Shown piece by piece: positions 9,523 to 18,364 of a stretch of 64,000 bases of DNA. Below the pieces are notes generated by a model. That model saw only the letters and a list, made by a program, of their open reading frames with translations, had not been told where the DNA came from and made no database searches. A program made the position numbers and the translations under genes. Position 1 is the first letter of the stretch. Each line of letters opens with the position of its first letter. This stretch comes from Flavicella marina (GTDB lineage: Bacteria; Bacteroidota; Bacteroidia; Flavobacteriales; Flavobacteriaceae), in the NCBI RefSeq assembly GCF_009193215.1, contig NZ_VYVA01000006.1, forward strand, positions 124,001 through 188,000, in the 5' to 3' direction.

Positions 9523-9906
9523 GTGGATATAGATTCTCGTGAAGATTTGCATAAAATCGTGTCGCTTTTTTATCAAAAATTATTTGATGATAGTGAAATG
9601 AAGCAATTTTTTACGGATTTTTTGGAGCCAACTTTTCTTGAGAAACATCTTCAAGTTTTAGTAGATTTTTGGTATGGTGTATTATTCCATTCCGGAACGT
9701 ATTCTAAAAATGCTATGGCACCTCATATGCAAAAGCATCGCGAAATGCCTTTTAACTCTAAACATTTTAAAAAGTGGATGTTGTTATTTTCTGATTCAAT
9801 TGATGCTCTTTTTGAGGGAGTTAATGCAGAAACCTTAAAAAACAGAGCTCAATCCATTGCGACTGTAATGGAGTTGAAGATTTTACACAAGCCAGAGGAT
9901 GTTTAA
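9523..9906 (+). CDS. Group III truncated haemoglobin
   Basis: A 127-residue protein with the 2-over-2 globin pattern: VSLFYQKLFDDSEMKQFF at the B helix/CD region, FWYGVLFHSGTYSKN, a histidine-rich segment PHMQKHREMPF that includes the likely haem-binding histidine, and HFKKWMLLFSDSI typical of the group III (P) class. Such proteins bind O2 or NO; their physiological job is often unclear. The start is GTG at 9523, nine bases after porV, with no ribosome-binding sequence, which suggests read-through expression from the porU-porV transcript. Presence in this operon need not mean a role in secretion. Confidence 0.8.
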   Translation: MDIDSREDLHKIVSLFYQKLFDDSEMKQFFTDFLEPTFLEKHLQVLVDFWYGVLFHSGTYSKNAMAPHMQKHREMPFNSKHFKKWMLLFSDSIDALFEGVNAETLKNRAQSIATVMELKILHKPEDV

Positions 9907-9918
9907 ACGATCATTTTG

Positions 9919-9948
9919 TTGTCATTTGTATAGATGTATGTATTTTTG
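9919..9948 (+). promoter_or_regulatory. Bacteroidota-type promoter of the FabH-like gene
   Basis: TTG at 9919-9921, a 19-base spacer and TATTTTTG at 9941-9948 match the full TTG / TAnnTTTG pattern. The start site would be near 9955, leaving a leader of about 48 bases before ATG 10003. Confidence 0.55.
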
Positions 9949-10002
9949 CAACTGAAATATTTTCTGGCGATAAAATCGTTTGGTGGAATTAAAAAATAAA
10001 TT

Positions 10003-11073
10003 ATGTCGGTTTATTCTGTTATTACTGGAACTGGAAGCTGTATTCCAACTCTTATCAAAAAAAATTCTGATTTTTTAGATAGTACTTTTTTAAATGAGGA
10101 TGGTACAAGTTTTTCAAATGACAATGAGACCATTGTTCAAAAATTTAAAGAAATAACTGGTATTGAAGAAAGAAGGTATGCTGAAAGTGGAGTCAATGCT
10201 TCTGATCTAGGTGCGGCGGCTGCTGAAAAGGCTATCGTAAAAGCTGGCATTGACAAAAATACGATAGATCAGATAATTGTTGCACATAATTTTGGTGATG
10301 TCGCTGAAGGAAGTATTCAAGGTGATACATTGCCGAGTGTTGCTTCAAAAATTAAAAATAAATTAGGAATACAAAACACTTCATGTATTGCTTATGATTT
10401 GCTTTTTGGTTGTCCTGGTTGGGTTCAAGGGGTTATTCAAGCCGAGGCTTTTATTAAGTCTGGTATGGCGAAGAGAGTATTGGTTATAGGAACAGAGACA
10501 TTATCGAGAGTAGTCGACGATTACGATCGAGATTCAATGATATATGCAGATGGTGCAGGTGCTGTAATTATTGAAGCAGTCGAGAGTGATGAGCCAATTG
10601 GTGTTTTAAGTCATGGAGCGCAAACGTTTACTGAAGAAGAAACGAATTATTTGTTTTTTGGAGAATCTTATAAAGACGATGTGAAAAACACGACGCGATA
10701 CATTAAAATGTACGGTAGAAAGATTTATGAATTTGCATTGAATAATGTGCCTAATGCAATGAAACAAGTACTTGATAACAGTGGTGTTTCTATTGATCAA
10801 GTGAAAAAAATCTGCATACATCAAGCCAATGAGAAAATGGATGAGGCAATTGTAAAAAGATTCTTTAGATTGTATAAAGCTAAAGTTCCAAAAGGCGTTA
10901 TGCCTATGAGTATCCATAAATTAGGGAATAGTTCTGTAGCTACAGTTCCTACTTTGTTAGATTTAATCTTAGAAGGAGAAATGGAAGGACAAGAAATCAA
11001 CAAAGGTGATGTGATTATTTTGGCATCAGTAGGGGCTGGTATGAACATTAATGCTGTTGTTCATAAATTTTAA
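10003..11073 (+). CDS. 3-oxoacyl-[ACP] synthase III family protein
   Basis: A 356-residue thiolase-fold condensing enzyme of the KAS III (FabH) type. The catalytic triad is seen as Cys137 (LLFGCPGWVQG), His273 (CIHQAN) and Asn309 (LGNSSVAT). The oxyanion-loop segment VGAGMNINA lies near the C terminus. FabH starts fatty-acid synthesis by joining an acyl-CoA to malonyl-ACP. This protein is longer than E. coli FabH and lacks neighbouring fab or acpP genes, so it may be a specialised KAS III rather than the housekeeping one. It ends five bases from the convergent lipB. Confidence 0.85.
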   Translation: MSVYSVITGTGSCIPTLIKKNSDFLDSTFLNEDGTSFSNDNETIVQKFKEITGIEERRYAESGVNASDLGAAAAEKAIVKAGIDKNTIDQIIVAHNFGDVAEGSIQGDTLPSVASKIKNKLGIQNTSCIAYDLLFGCPGWVQGVIQAEAFIKSGMAKRVLVIGTETLSRVVDDYDRDSMIYADGAGAVIIEAVESDEPIGVLSHGAQTFTEEETNYLFFGESYKDDVKNTTRYIKMYGRKIYEFALNNVPNAMKQVLDNSGVSIDQVKKICIHQANEKMDEAIVKRFFRLYKAKVPKGVMPMSIHKLGNSSVATVPTLLDLILEGEMEGQEINKGDVIILASVGAGMNINAVVHKF

Positions 11074-11077
11074 GCTA

Positions 11078-11779
11078 TTATTTCTTCACAAATTCGATAT
11101 CGAAAAGATTTGTCAAGTGTTTGAGTGTTTTTTCTTTCACTTCGTTTTCTGATATTTTTTTACCTAACTCAGCTTCCATGGAAGTAACAGCTTTCCCTTT
11201 TATACCGCAAGGAATAATATTATCGAAATAACCCAAGTCGACATTTACATTTAATGCAAATCCATGCATGCTTACCCATCTACTGCATCGTACGCCTAAA
11301 GCGCAAATTTTTCTAGCAAACGGAGTTCCAGTATCAAACCAAACTCCAGTTTCTCCATCACTGCGTTCCCCTTTTAATCCATACTCAGCTAAGGTTAAAA
11401 TGATAGCTTCTTCTAGAAAGCGTAAATATTTATGAATGTCTGTGAAAAAATTTTCCAAATCAAAAATAGGGTATCCTACGATTTGTCCAGGTCCATGGTA
11501 GGTAATATCACCGCCTCTATTGCTTTTATAAAACGTAGCTCCTTTGGCTTCAAGTTGCTTTTCGTTCAGTAAAAGATTGCTCAAATCACCGCTCTTCCCT
11601 AATGTGTATACATGAGGATGCTCTACAAATAAAAAATAGTTTTCTGTTTCAATAGAAGTTTCGTTATTTCGATTTTCCATTTTTTTAGCAACAATCGCAT
11701 CAAACAGTTCTACTTGGTAATCCCAAGCTTCTTGGTATCCTTTTTTGCCAATATCTTCTATGTAAACCTTTTTATTCAT
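11078..11779 (-). CDS. lipB: Lipoyl(octanoyl) transferase LipB
   Basis: A 233-residue enzyme that moves octanoyl from ACP to the lipoyl domains of 2-oxoacid dehydrogenases and the glycine cleavage H protein. The family motif RGGDITYHGPGQIVGYPI is complete. The catalytic lysine lies in ARKICALGVRCSRWVSMHG and the acyl-carrying cysteine in IIPCGIKGKAVTSM. ATG 11779 (MNKKVYIEDIG) is preferred; the frame reaches 11809 through ten further codons with no family match. It points towards the FabH-like gene and has no partner on its own strand. Confidence 0.95.
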   Translation of the reverse strand: MNKKVYIEDIGKKGYQEAWDYQVELFDAIVAKKMENRNNETSIETENYFLFVEHPHVYTLGKSGDLSNLLLNEKQLEAKGATFYKSNRGGDITYHGPGQIVGYPIFDLENFFTDIHKYLRFLEEAIILTLAEYGLKGERSDGETGVWFDTGTPFARKICALGVRCSRWVSMHGFALNVNVDLGYFDNIIPCGIKGKAVTSMEAELGKKISENEVKEKTLKHLTNLFDIEFVKK

Positions 11780-11897
11780 CTTCAGTATGCCAATTCTATT
11801 GCAATGCAAAGGTCTGAAAAAATAACGAGTTTTAGCTTTAGATACTAAGACTTGTTTTTTTAAGTTATCTATATGAAAATACTTACCTTGAATAATG

Positions 11898-11905
11898 TAT
11901 TTTTG
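11898..11905 (+). promoter_or_regulatory. -7 box of the gldA promoter
   Basis: TATTTTTG fits TAnnTTTG exactly and would start transcription about 12 bases before the gldA ATG. No TTG is found at the expected -33 distance. Confidence 0.35.
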
Positions 11906-11923
11906 TTTAAAATTTGTTGATCA

Positions 11924-12817
11924 ATGTCAATTAAAGTAACAGATATTAGCAAGTATTATGATGCACAAAAGGCGTTAGATACTGTTGGTTTTTCAATCGA
12001 AAAAGGAGAGGTTGTTGGGTTTTTAGGACCAAATGGTGCTGGTAAGTCTACATTGATGAAAATTCTCACTGGTTTTTTGTTACCGGATGAAGGATGTGTT
12101 ATGGTATGTGGAATAGATGTTGAACTAGATCCTATCAATGCGCAAAAGAAAATAGGCTATTTACCTGAACAGAATCCGTTGTATGAAGAAATGTACGTAC
12201 GTGAATATTTACTTTTTGTGGCAGAATTACATGGCGTTCAGAAAAACAATATTGAAACACTTGTCGAACGAATTGGATTGACGCCAGAAGCAAACAAAAA
12301 AATAAAAGAACTTTCTAAAGGGTTCAAGCAAAGAGTTGGTTTGGCTGCAGCTTTGTTGCATGATCCTGAAGTGTTGATTCTCGATGAACCGACCACAGGC
12401 TTAGACCCAAACCAATTGATAGAAATTAGAGAGTTGATAAAAGAACTTGGTACAAACAAAATTGTTTTATTCTCAACACACATCATGCAAGAAGTGGAAG
12501 CTGTTTGTGATAGAGTACTGATTTTAAAAAATGGGAAGATAATTGCTGATGAGAATTTGCAAGAGCTAAAGGCACAACAGCAACAGGTTATCGAAGTAGC
12601 TTTTGATTTTCAAATTGAAGAACGTTTCTTGAAAGAGATACCATATCTTGAAAAATGTATATGTGTGAGCGGAAGTAATTGGGAGTTGTATTTCTCAACA
12701 GCAGAAGATATGCGTTCAGAGGTTTTTGATTTTGCTAATAAAAATGGGTTGAAAATTATTCAGCTAAACACTCAAAATAAAAATTTAGAAAGTTTGTTTA
12801 CAGAATTAACTAGTTAG
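11924..12817 (+). CDS. gldA: Gliding motility ABC transporter ATP-binding subunit GldA
   Basis: A 297-residue ABC ATPase. Walker A GPNGAGKST is at residues 35-43, the signature is LSKGFKQRVGLAAALL, and Walker B LILDEPTTGLDP with the switch STHIMQEVEAVCD follow. About 80 residues of C-terminal domain come after the nucleotide-binding fold. Length and sequence fit GldA, which in Flavobacterium pairs with the permease GldF and the accessory GldG. Those two genes are not in this window, so the complex must be completed from elsewhere. A generic CcmA-type ABC ATPase is the alternative. The last 8 bases overlap the convergent tsaD. Confidence 0.85.
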   Translation: MSIKVTDISKYYDAQKALDTVGFSIEKGEVVGFLGPNGAGKSTLMKILTGFLLPDEGCVMVCGIDVELDPINAQKKIGYLPEQNPLYEEMYVREYLLFVAELHGVQKNNIETLVERIGLTPEANKKIKELSKGFKQRVGLAAALLHDPEVLILDEPTTGLDPNQLIEIRELIKELGTNKIVLFSTHIMQEVEAVCDRVLILKNGKIIADENLQELKAQQQQVIEVAFDFQIEERFLKEIPYLEKCICVSGSNWELYFSTAEDMRSEVFDFANKNGLKIIQLNTQNKNLESLFTELTS

Positions 12818-13844
12818 TATCATTTACTTTCAATCTTGCATTGGCCGTTATTGCTACTTGACTAAAGTTGTTGTCTAAATATTTGTAATAGCCTGCAATA
12901 GCTATCATTCCTGCATTGTCTGTCGTGTATTCGAATTTTGGAATGTAAGTAGTCCATCCATATTTGTTTTCAGCTTCTTGAATTCTTTTTCGAACTTCAG
13001 AGTTGGCAGAAACGCCCCCTGCAATAGCGATATGTTTGATACCTGTTTCTTTCACGGCATTTTTTAATTTGTCCATCAATATAGTAACAATTGTATGCTG
13101 TAATGAGGCACAAATATCATGTAAGTTTTCTTTGATGAAATTCGGATTTGTTTTTTCTTCTTTTTGAATGAAGTACAAAAAAGCGGTTTTCAAACCACTA
13201 AAGCTAAAATCCATGGCACCTACTCGAGGTTTTGTAAACTTGTATGCTTTGGGGTTTCCTGTCTGAGCGTATTTGTCAATTAAGGGGCCACCTGGATAAG
13301 GAAGGTCTAATATTTTGGCCGATTTATCATATGCCTCTCCAACAGCATCGTCGATAGTTTCACCCAATACCTTCATCTCAAAGTAGTTTTCTACTTTTAC
13401 AATTTGTGTATGCCCCCCGCTAATGGTTAAACAGATAAATGGAAAAGGAGGTTTTTTACTGTTTTCTTCCTCTATAAAATGAGCCAAAACGTGCCCTTGC
13501 ATGTGGTTGATATCTAACAAAGGTATGTTCAAACTTTGCGCTAAAGATTTTGCGAATGAGGTACCAACAAGTAAAGATCCCATTAAACCAGGTCCGCGTG
13601 TAAAAGCTATGGCATTTAAGTCTTTTTTGTCGATATTTGCTTTTTGAATCGCTTGTTGAACAACAGGTACTATATTTTGCTGATGAGCACGTGAAGCTAA
13701 TTCTGGAACGACACCACCGTATTCAGCATGAATTTCTTGATTGGCTACTGTATTTGATAAAATTCTATCATTACAAATAACGGCAGCACTCGTATCGTCA
13801 CAAGATGATTCAATGGCAAGGATGTAAACAGGTTTATTCGACAT
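12810..13844 (-). CDS. tsaD: tRNA N6-adenosine threonylcarbamoyltransferase TsaD
   Basis: A 344-residue enzyme that transfers threonylcarbamoyl from the adenylate to A37 of ANN-decoding tRNAs, working with TsaB and TsaE. It begins with AIESSCDDTSAAV. The metal-binding HMQGH motif is near residue 112, and DFSFSGLKTAF and AIAGGVSANSEVR follow. The frame is open to 13895, but ATG 13844 (MSNKPVYILAIESS) fits the family. It is divergent from the TamB-like gene, with 96 bases between the two annotated starts. Confidence 0.96.
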   Translation of the reverse strand: MSNKPVYILAIESSCDDTSAAVICNDRILSNTVANQEIHAEYGGVVPELASRAHQQNIVPVVQQAIQKANIDKKDLNAIAFTRGPGLMGSLLVGTSFAKSLAQSLNIPLLDINHMQGHVLAHFIEEENSKKPPFPFICLTISGGHTQIVKVENYFEMKVLGETIDDAVGEAYDKSAKILDLPYPGGPLIDKYAQTGNPKAYKFTKPRVGAMDFSFSGLKTAFLYFIQKEEKTNPNFIKENLHDICASLQHTIVTILMDKLKNAVKETGIKHIAIAGGVSANSEVRKRIQEAENKYGWTTYIPKFEYTTDNAGMIAIAGYYKYLDNNFSQVAITANARLKVNDTN

Positions 13845-13881
13845 ATATAACGGTTTAGGCATTCTTTTTGCAAACAGAGAA

Positions 13882-13889
13882 CAAAAATA
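13882..13889 (-). promoter_or_regulatory. -7 box of the tsaD promoter
   Basis: The minus strand reads TATTTTTG here, a full TAnnTTTG match, placing the start site about 30 bases before the tsaD ATG. No clear -33 TTG. It also lies within the open frame that extends the TamB-like gene upstream. Confidence 0.35.
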
Positions 13890-13940
13890 AAGCATATCAA
13901 ACGAATAAGAAAAATACTCATCAGGTTTTTAGCAATTGTT

Positions 13941-16900
13941 TTGCTTTTATTGGTTGTTCTTAGTTTTTTATTGACACTACCTTCAGTTCAAACAAAAATC
14001 GGGACGAAAGTTTCACAGTTTTTAAAAGAAAAGTACGATACTGATATTACGGTAGACCAAATAAAAATAGCGGTAGTTGGTGACCTTGAATTAAAAGGGA
14101 TATTGATAAAAGATCACCATAATGATACCTTGATTGCTGCTAAGAAGTTAACAACAGGCCTGAAAGAGATAAATTCTCTTTTGCGAAATAGACTGTCATT
14201 AGGTGAAGCAGATATTTTCGATGGCGTATTTCATATGATCACATATGAGGGAGAAGAAACTAATAATTTAACTGTTTTTTCTAGAAAATTCTCTAATAAA
14301 AACAAAACGAAAAAGAAATCATTCCGTCTGAATGCTCCAAGAATTGGACTCCATAATATCAATTTTGATATCGTCAATCAGAACAAAAAAAAATCGCCAA
14401 TTGTTTATTACAATAAAATTGAGGGAGATGTAAAAGATTTTAATCTTAATGGTACTTTACTTGATTTAAAAGTAGTAAACACTAGTTTTGTTGAAAATCA
14501 TGGTTTAGAGGTGGAAAACCTATCTACAGGGTTTACGTATTCACCGACAAAAATGGAATTTGAAGATGCCGTTTTAGAAACATCACATTCTAAATTAAAT
14601 GCGAAAATAGATTTTGATTATTCGGGGACAGATATGCAAGATTTTATAAATAAAGTAAAAATCGATGCTGCGTTTTCTAATTCTAAGGTTTCTATTAAAG
14701 ATTTAAAAAAACTATACAAAGAACTTGGTGGTAATGAAACGTTTTTTGTGAAGAGTAGGTTTAGAGGTACGTTGAATAATTTTAAACTTTCAAATTTTAA
14801 TTTAACGTCGACTTCTCAATTTGTTGTAAAGGGCAATTATCACTTTAAACAAGCAATTTCTCAAGGAAATTCTTTTAGTATCAATGGTATAAGCGAACAG
14901 GTTACAGCAAATTATTCTCAGTTAAAAGCATTGTTACCAAATATTATTGGTAAAAATATTCCCTCGGAGTTTAAGAAAATTGGAAAGTTTACGTTAACCG
15001 GCTCAACTTTAATAACCAAAAGCCTTTTAGACTTGGCAATTGATATTAAATCAAGTGTTGGAAAAGCAAGCGTTGATTTGGAATTGCAAAATTTTGATAA
15101 TATTGATGAAGCTTCTTACGAAGGTTATGTAAATGTTACAAATTTTCAGTTGGGTAAAATGGTCGGTAATCCGCTGATTGGAAAGTTGTCTTTCGAAGGT
15201 GAAGTAAGTGGAGCAGGGTTTAGAATAGATAACATTAACACCTCATTGATTGGAATCGTTTCGAAACATCAATACAAAGGATATACTTATCGGGGGATTC
15301 AAGTAGATGGTTTCTTTCAAAACAACTTATTCAACGGTCATATGAATGTCAATGACCCAAATATAAGAATGGAGTTTACGGGGTTGGCAGATTTATCTTC
15401 AGAAAAAAACAAATTCGATTTTAGTGCCAAAATAGAGAAGTTCGATTTAAAAAAACTCAATCTTTTTGAAAGAGATAGTGTCTCACTAGTTAGAGGTAAT
15501 ATTGATATCGATTTAGTGGGGAACTCTATAGATGACATTGTTGGATCAGCCAGTTTTTCTGATGCTACTTATATCAACGAATACCAAGAACATCGTTTTG
15601 AGAATTTTTATTTAAAATCTGAAATGAATGAAAAAGTTAGGGTACTAACTTTCGATTCACAAGATATTATTAATGGTCAAGTAAAAGGTGAGTTTCAATT
15701 CAAAGATTTGAAACATTTGGTTGAAAATTCATTGGGTAGTATGATGACAAATTATGCACCACATGAAATAAAGCAAGATCAATTTATTGAGTTTGATTTT
15801 GAAATTTTCGAGCAAATTATTCCTGTGATCTCTCCAAAAGTTAGTTTGCTGTCGAGTGCTAGTTTGAAAGGTAAAGTGGTTGGTGAAAACAATGAAATAA
15901 AAATGCTTTTCGAAACACCAAAATTACGTGTCAATAAAACTTTTGTAGATAGTGTTAGTCTTAAGTTGGATAATAAAAACCCATCTTTAAACACCAATTT
16001 TATTGTCAAGAAAATTAAGACGCCAAAATATACATTCAGAGACATCAACCTTTACAATAAGAAAATAAACGACACCTTATTTTTTAGAACGGATTTTACT
16101 GGTGGCGCAGAGAATAAAGAGCGGTTCGGAATGGTATTTTATTATACGATTGATAAAAATAAAAACTCTGTTCTTGGAATTTTGGAATCGAAAATTTTAT
16201 TCAAAGACAAAGAATGGAAAATTAACCCTGAAGGAAATAAAGAAAATAAACTGGTTTTTGATTTATACAAACAAGAGTATCAAATTAAAGAAATTGAATT
16301 GTTGACAGAAGGTCAAGAAATTCGATTTGAAGGGGTGATTCGAGATTCTACTTATAAAAATTTGAACATGAAGTTCAATAACGTAAATCTCGATCAAGTA
16401 ATGCCAAAAATAGATAGTCTTTCTTTGAGTGGTATTATCGATGGAGATTTAAACTTTAAACAAGAAGATGGTATCTACAATCCTTTGGGTAATTTGCAAA
16501 TCAAAGAATTTACGATCAATGAATCTTTTCAAGGTGATTTGAATATGCATATCAATGCAAAAGATTCTTACGAGAAATACAAAGTAGATATTTCTTTATT
16601 AGATGATTCGTTCAAAAGACTAAACGCGACAGGGTTAATTGATATCAGTCCAAAAGTCCCAGCGATTGATTTGAATGTGAGTTTAGACGCTTTTAATTTA
16701 AATGCATTTAGTCCGCTAGGTAAAAATGTATTATCTCATTTACGAGGCGTAGCCAATGGCGGTTTTAGTGTTAAAGGACCACTTTCTAATCCAAATATGG
16801 ATGGGGTGTTGTATTTAAAAAATGCAGGTTTTACATTTCCGTATTTAAATGTTGATTACAACTTGATACAATCTCCTCGAGTGTTGTTGAAAGGACAATC

Positions 16901-18347
16901 TTTTGTTTTTGATAATCTTTCGTTACAAGACACCAAGCATTTGACTAGAGGAACAATAAATGGTTCTATAGAACATTCATTCTATAAAAATTGGGAGTTA
17001 AATTTAAGTTTAAAATCAGATCGAATTCTTGTTTTAGATACAGAAGATGGAGAAAATGTTGCCTATTATGGAACAGGGTATATATCAGGAGAATCAAAAA
17101 TTTCTGGTACAACGAATGATTTAAAAATTGATGTAAAAGCAAAAACATTAGAAGGGACGAAGTTTGTTATACCATTGAATGATGTCAAAGCTGTAGAGAA
17201 TTCTAATTTGATACATTTCAAATCTTTGACAAATGTAGATTTCGAAAATTCATTTTTGAACAATGACTTTTTGATTGAAAAATTTCAAGGTTTGTCTCTT
17301 AACTTTGATATTGATGTAACTCCAGATGCCGAGGCCGAAATTGTAATTGATAGGGTTTCTGGTAGTTCTTTGAAAGGTACAGGTTCGGGTAATTTGTTGA
17401 TAGAAATCGATACCAAAGGAAAATTTAATATGTATGGTGACTATCTCATCGATAAAGGGAACTACAATTTTATCTATGGAGGAATCATTAATAAACCTTT
17501 CGAAATTCAAAAAGGAGGAACTATTTCTTGGGACGGTGACCCAATGAATGCGAACCTAAATATTCAAGCAATACACACCGTAAAGGCAAATCCAAAAGTA
17601 TTGTTGACGGACTTAAATACCAACAGGAAAATTTCGGTCGATTTGATTACTGATATCAGTGGGGGACTTTTTAATTCTCAAGAAGATTTTAGTATAGTAA
17701 TACCCAATTCAAGTTCAACAGTAGCCTCAGAGTTGTCTTTTGTTTTAAATAACGATGATGAAAACGCCACCTTAAGACAGTTTTTTTCATTGCTAATTAC
17801 TAAAAGTTTCTTTAATGAAGATAATGCAGTTTCTACAAGTAGTTCTGCAATTACGGGTACTACTTCAGATATTATTTCTGGAGCGTTGTCAGATATATTT
17901 AACGAAGAAGGAGATAAGTTTCAAATCGATTTAGGATATACTTCAGGTGATAAAAGTAATGTTGAAGAATATAATATAGACAACCAGGTAGATATTTCCT
18001 TAAAAACGCAAATAAATGATCGAATATTGATTGATGGAAATTTAGGAGTACCTGTAGGTACAAAAACGCAATCGAATGTCATTGGAGAAGTGAAAGTTGA
18101 AATTTTGGCCGATGATGATGGGAATTTAAGATATACAGTATTTAATAGACAAAACGAAGTTCAATATTCTCAAGAAGAAGAAGGTTATACCCAAGGGATA
18201 GGTTTGATTTATCAAATTGATTTTAATAACCTAAAAGAAATGTTTACAAAATTAGGATTTAGAAGAAAAAAAAGAAATACTTTTGATGCGCTTGATAAGG
18301 AGCAATATTCAGATGAATTAATTTTGGTTGTTCCTTCTATATTATAA
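13941..18347 (+). CDS. tamB: TamB-like translocation and assembly module protein (DUF490 C terminus)
   Basis: A 1468-residue protein of the TamB/AsmA-like bridge family: one N-terminal membrane helix, then a very long run of short beta strands forming a periplasmic groove, and a C-terminal TamB domain (about the last 450 residues, with LIDKGNYNFIYGGIINKPFEI and GGTISWDGDPMNANLNIQA). Such proteins carry lipid or help outer-membrane protein assembly between the two membranes. The only standard start in frame is TTG 13941, which cuts into the membrane helix. Upstream the frame stays open to 13851 and encodes a basic segment (KHIKRIRKILIRFLAIV) that looks like the true N terminus, but with no ATG, GTG or TTG. 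The start is therefore unsettled. Confidence 0.85.
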   Translation: MLLLVVLSFLLTLPSVQTKIGTKVSQFLKEKYDTDITVDQIKIAVVGDLELKGILIKDHHNDTLIAAKKLTTGLKEINSLLRNRLSLGEADIFDGVFHMITYEGEETNNLTVFSRKFSNKNKTKKKSFRLNAPRIGLHNINFDIVNQNKKKSPIVYYNKIEGDVKDFNLNGTLLDLKVVNTSFVENHGLEVENLSTGFTYSPTKMEFEDAVLETSHSKLNAKIDFDYSGTDMQDFINKVKIDAAFSNSKVSIKDLKKLYKELGGNETFFVKSRFRGTLNNFKLSNFNLTSTSQFVVKGNYHFKQAISQGNSFSINGISEQVTANYSQLKALLPNIIGKNIPSEFKKIGKFTLTGSTLITKSLLDLAIDIKSSVGKASVDLELQNFDNIDEASYEGYVNVTNFQLGKMVGNPLIGKLSFEGEVSGAGFRIDNINTSLIGIVSKHQYKGYTYRGIQVDGFFQNNLFNGHMNVNDPNIRMEFTGLADLSSEKNKFDFSAKIEKFDLKKLNLFERDSVSLVRGNIDIDLVGNSIDDIVGSASFSDATYINEYQEHRFENFYLKSEMNEKVRVLTFDSQDIINGQVKGEFQFKDLKHLVENSLGSMMTNYAPHEIKQDQFIEFDFEIFEQIIPVISPKVSLLSSASLKGKVVGENNEIKMLFETPKLRVNKTFVDSVSLKLDNKNPSLNTNFIVKKIKTPKYTFRDINLYNKKINDTLFFRTDFTGGAENKERFGMVFYYTIDKNKNSVLGILESKILFKDKEWKINPEGNKENKLVFDLYKQEYQIKEIELLTEGQEIRFEGVIRDSTYKNLNMKFNNVNLDQVMPKIDSLSLSGIIDGDLNFKQEDGIYNPLGNLQIKEFTINESFQGDLNMHINAKDSYEKYKVDISLLDDSFKRLNATGLIDISPKVPAIDLNVSLDAFNLNAFSPLGKNVLSHLRGVANGGFSVKGPLSNPNMDGVLYLKNAGFTFPYLNVDYNLIQSPRVLLKGQSFVFDNLSLQDTKHLTRGTINGSIEHSFYKNWELNLSLKSDRILVLDTEDGENVAYYGTGYISGESKISGTTNDLKIDVKAKTLEGTKFVIPLNDVKAVENSNLIHFKSLTNVDFENSFLNNDFLIEKFQGLSLNFDIDVTPDAEAEIVIDRVSGSSLKGTGSGNLLIEIDTKGKFNMYGDYLIDKGNYNFIYGGIINKPFEIQKGGTISWDGDPMNANLNIQAIHTVKANPKVLLTDLNTNRKISVDLITDISGGLFNSQEDFSIVIPNSSSTVASELSFVLNNDDENATLRQFFSLLITKSFFNEDNAVSTSSSAITGTTSDIISGALSDIFNEEGDKFQIDLGYTSGDKSNVEEYNIDNQVDISLKTQINDRILIDGNLGVPVGTKTQSNVIGEVKVEILADDDGNLRYTVFNRQNEVQYSQEEEGYTQGIGLIYQIDFNNLKEMFTKLGFRRKKRNTFDALDKEQYSDELILVVPSIL

Positions 18348-18364
18348 GAATTAAAATAAAACAA

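Noticed and set aside
10606-11048. Minus-strand frames of 75-103 codons inside the FabH-like gene
   Set aside because: Shadows of a gene with an intact catalytic triad.
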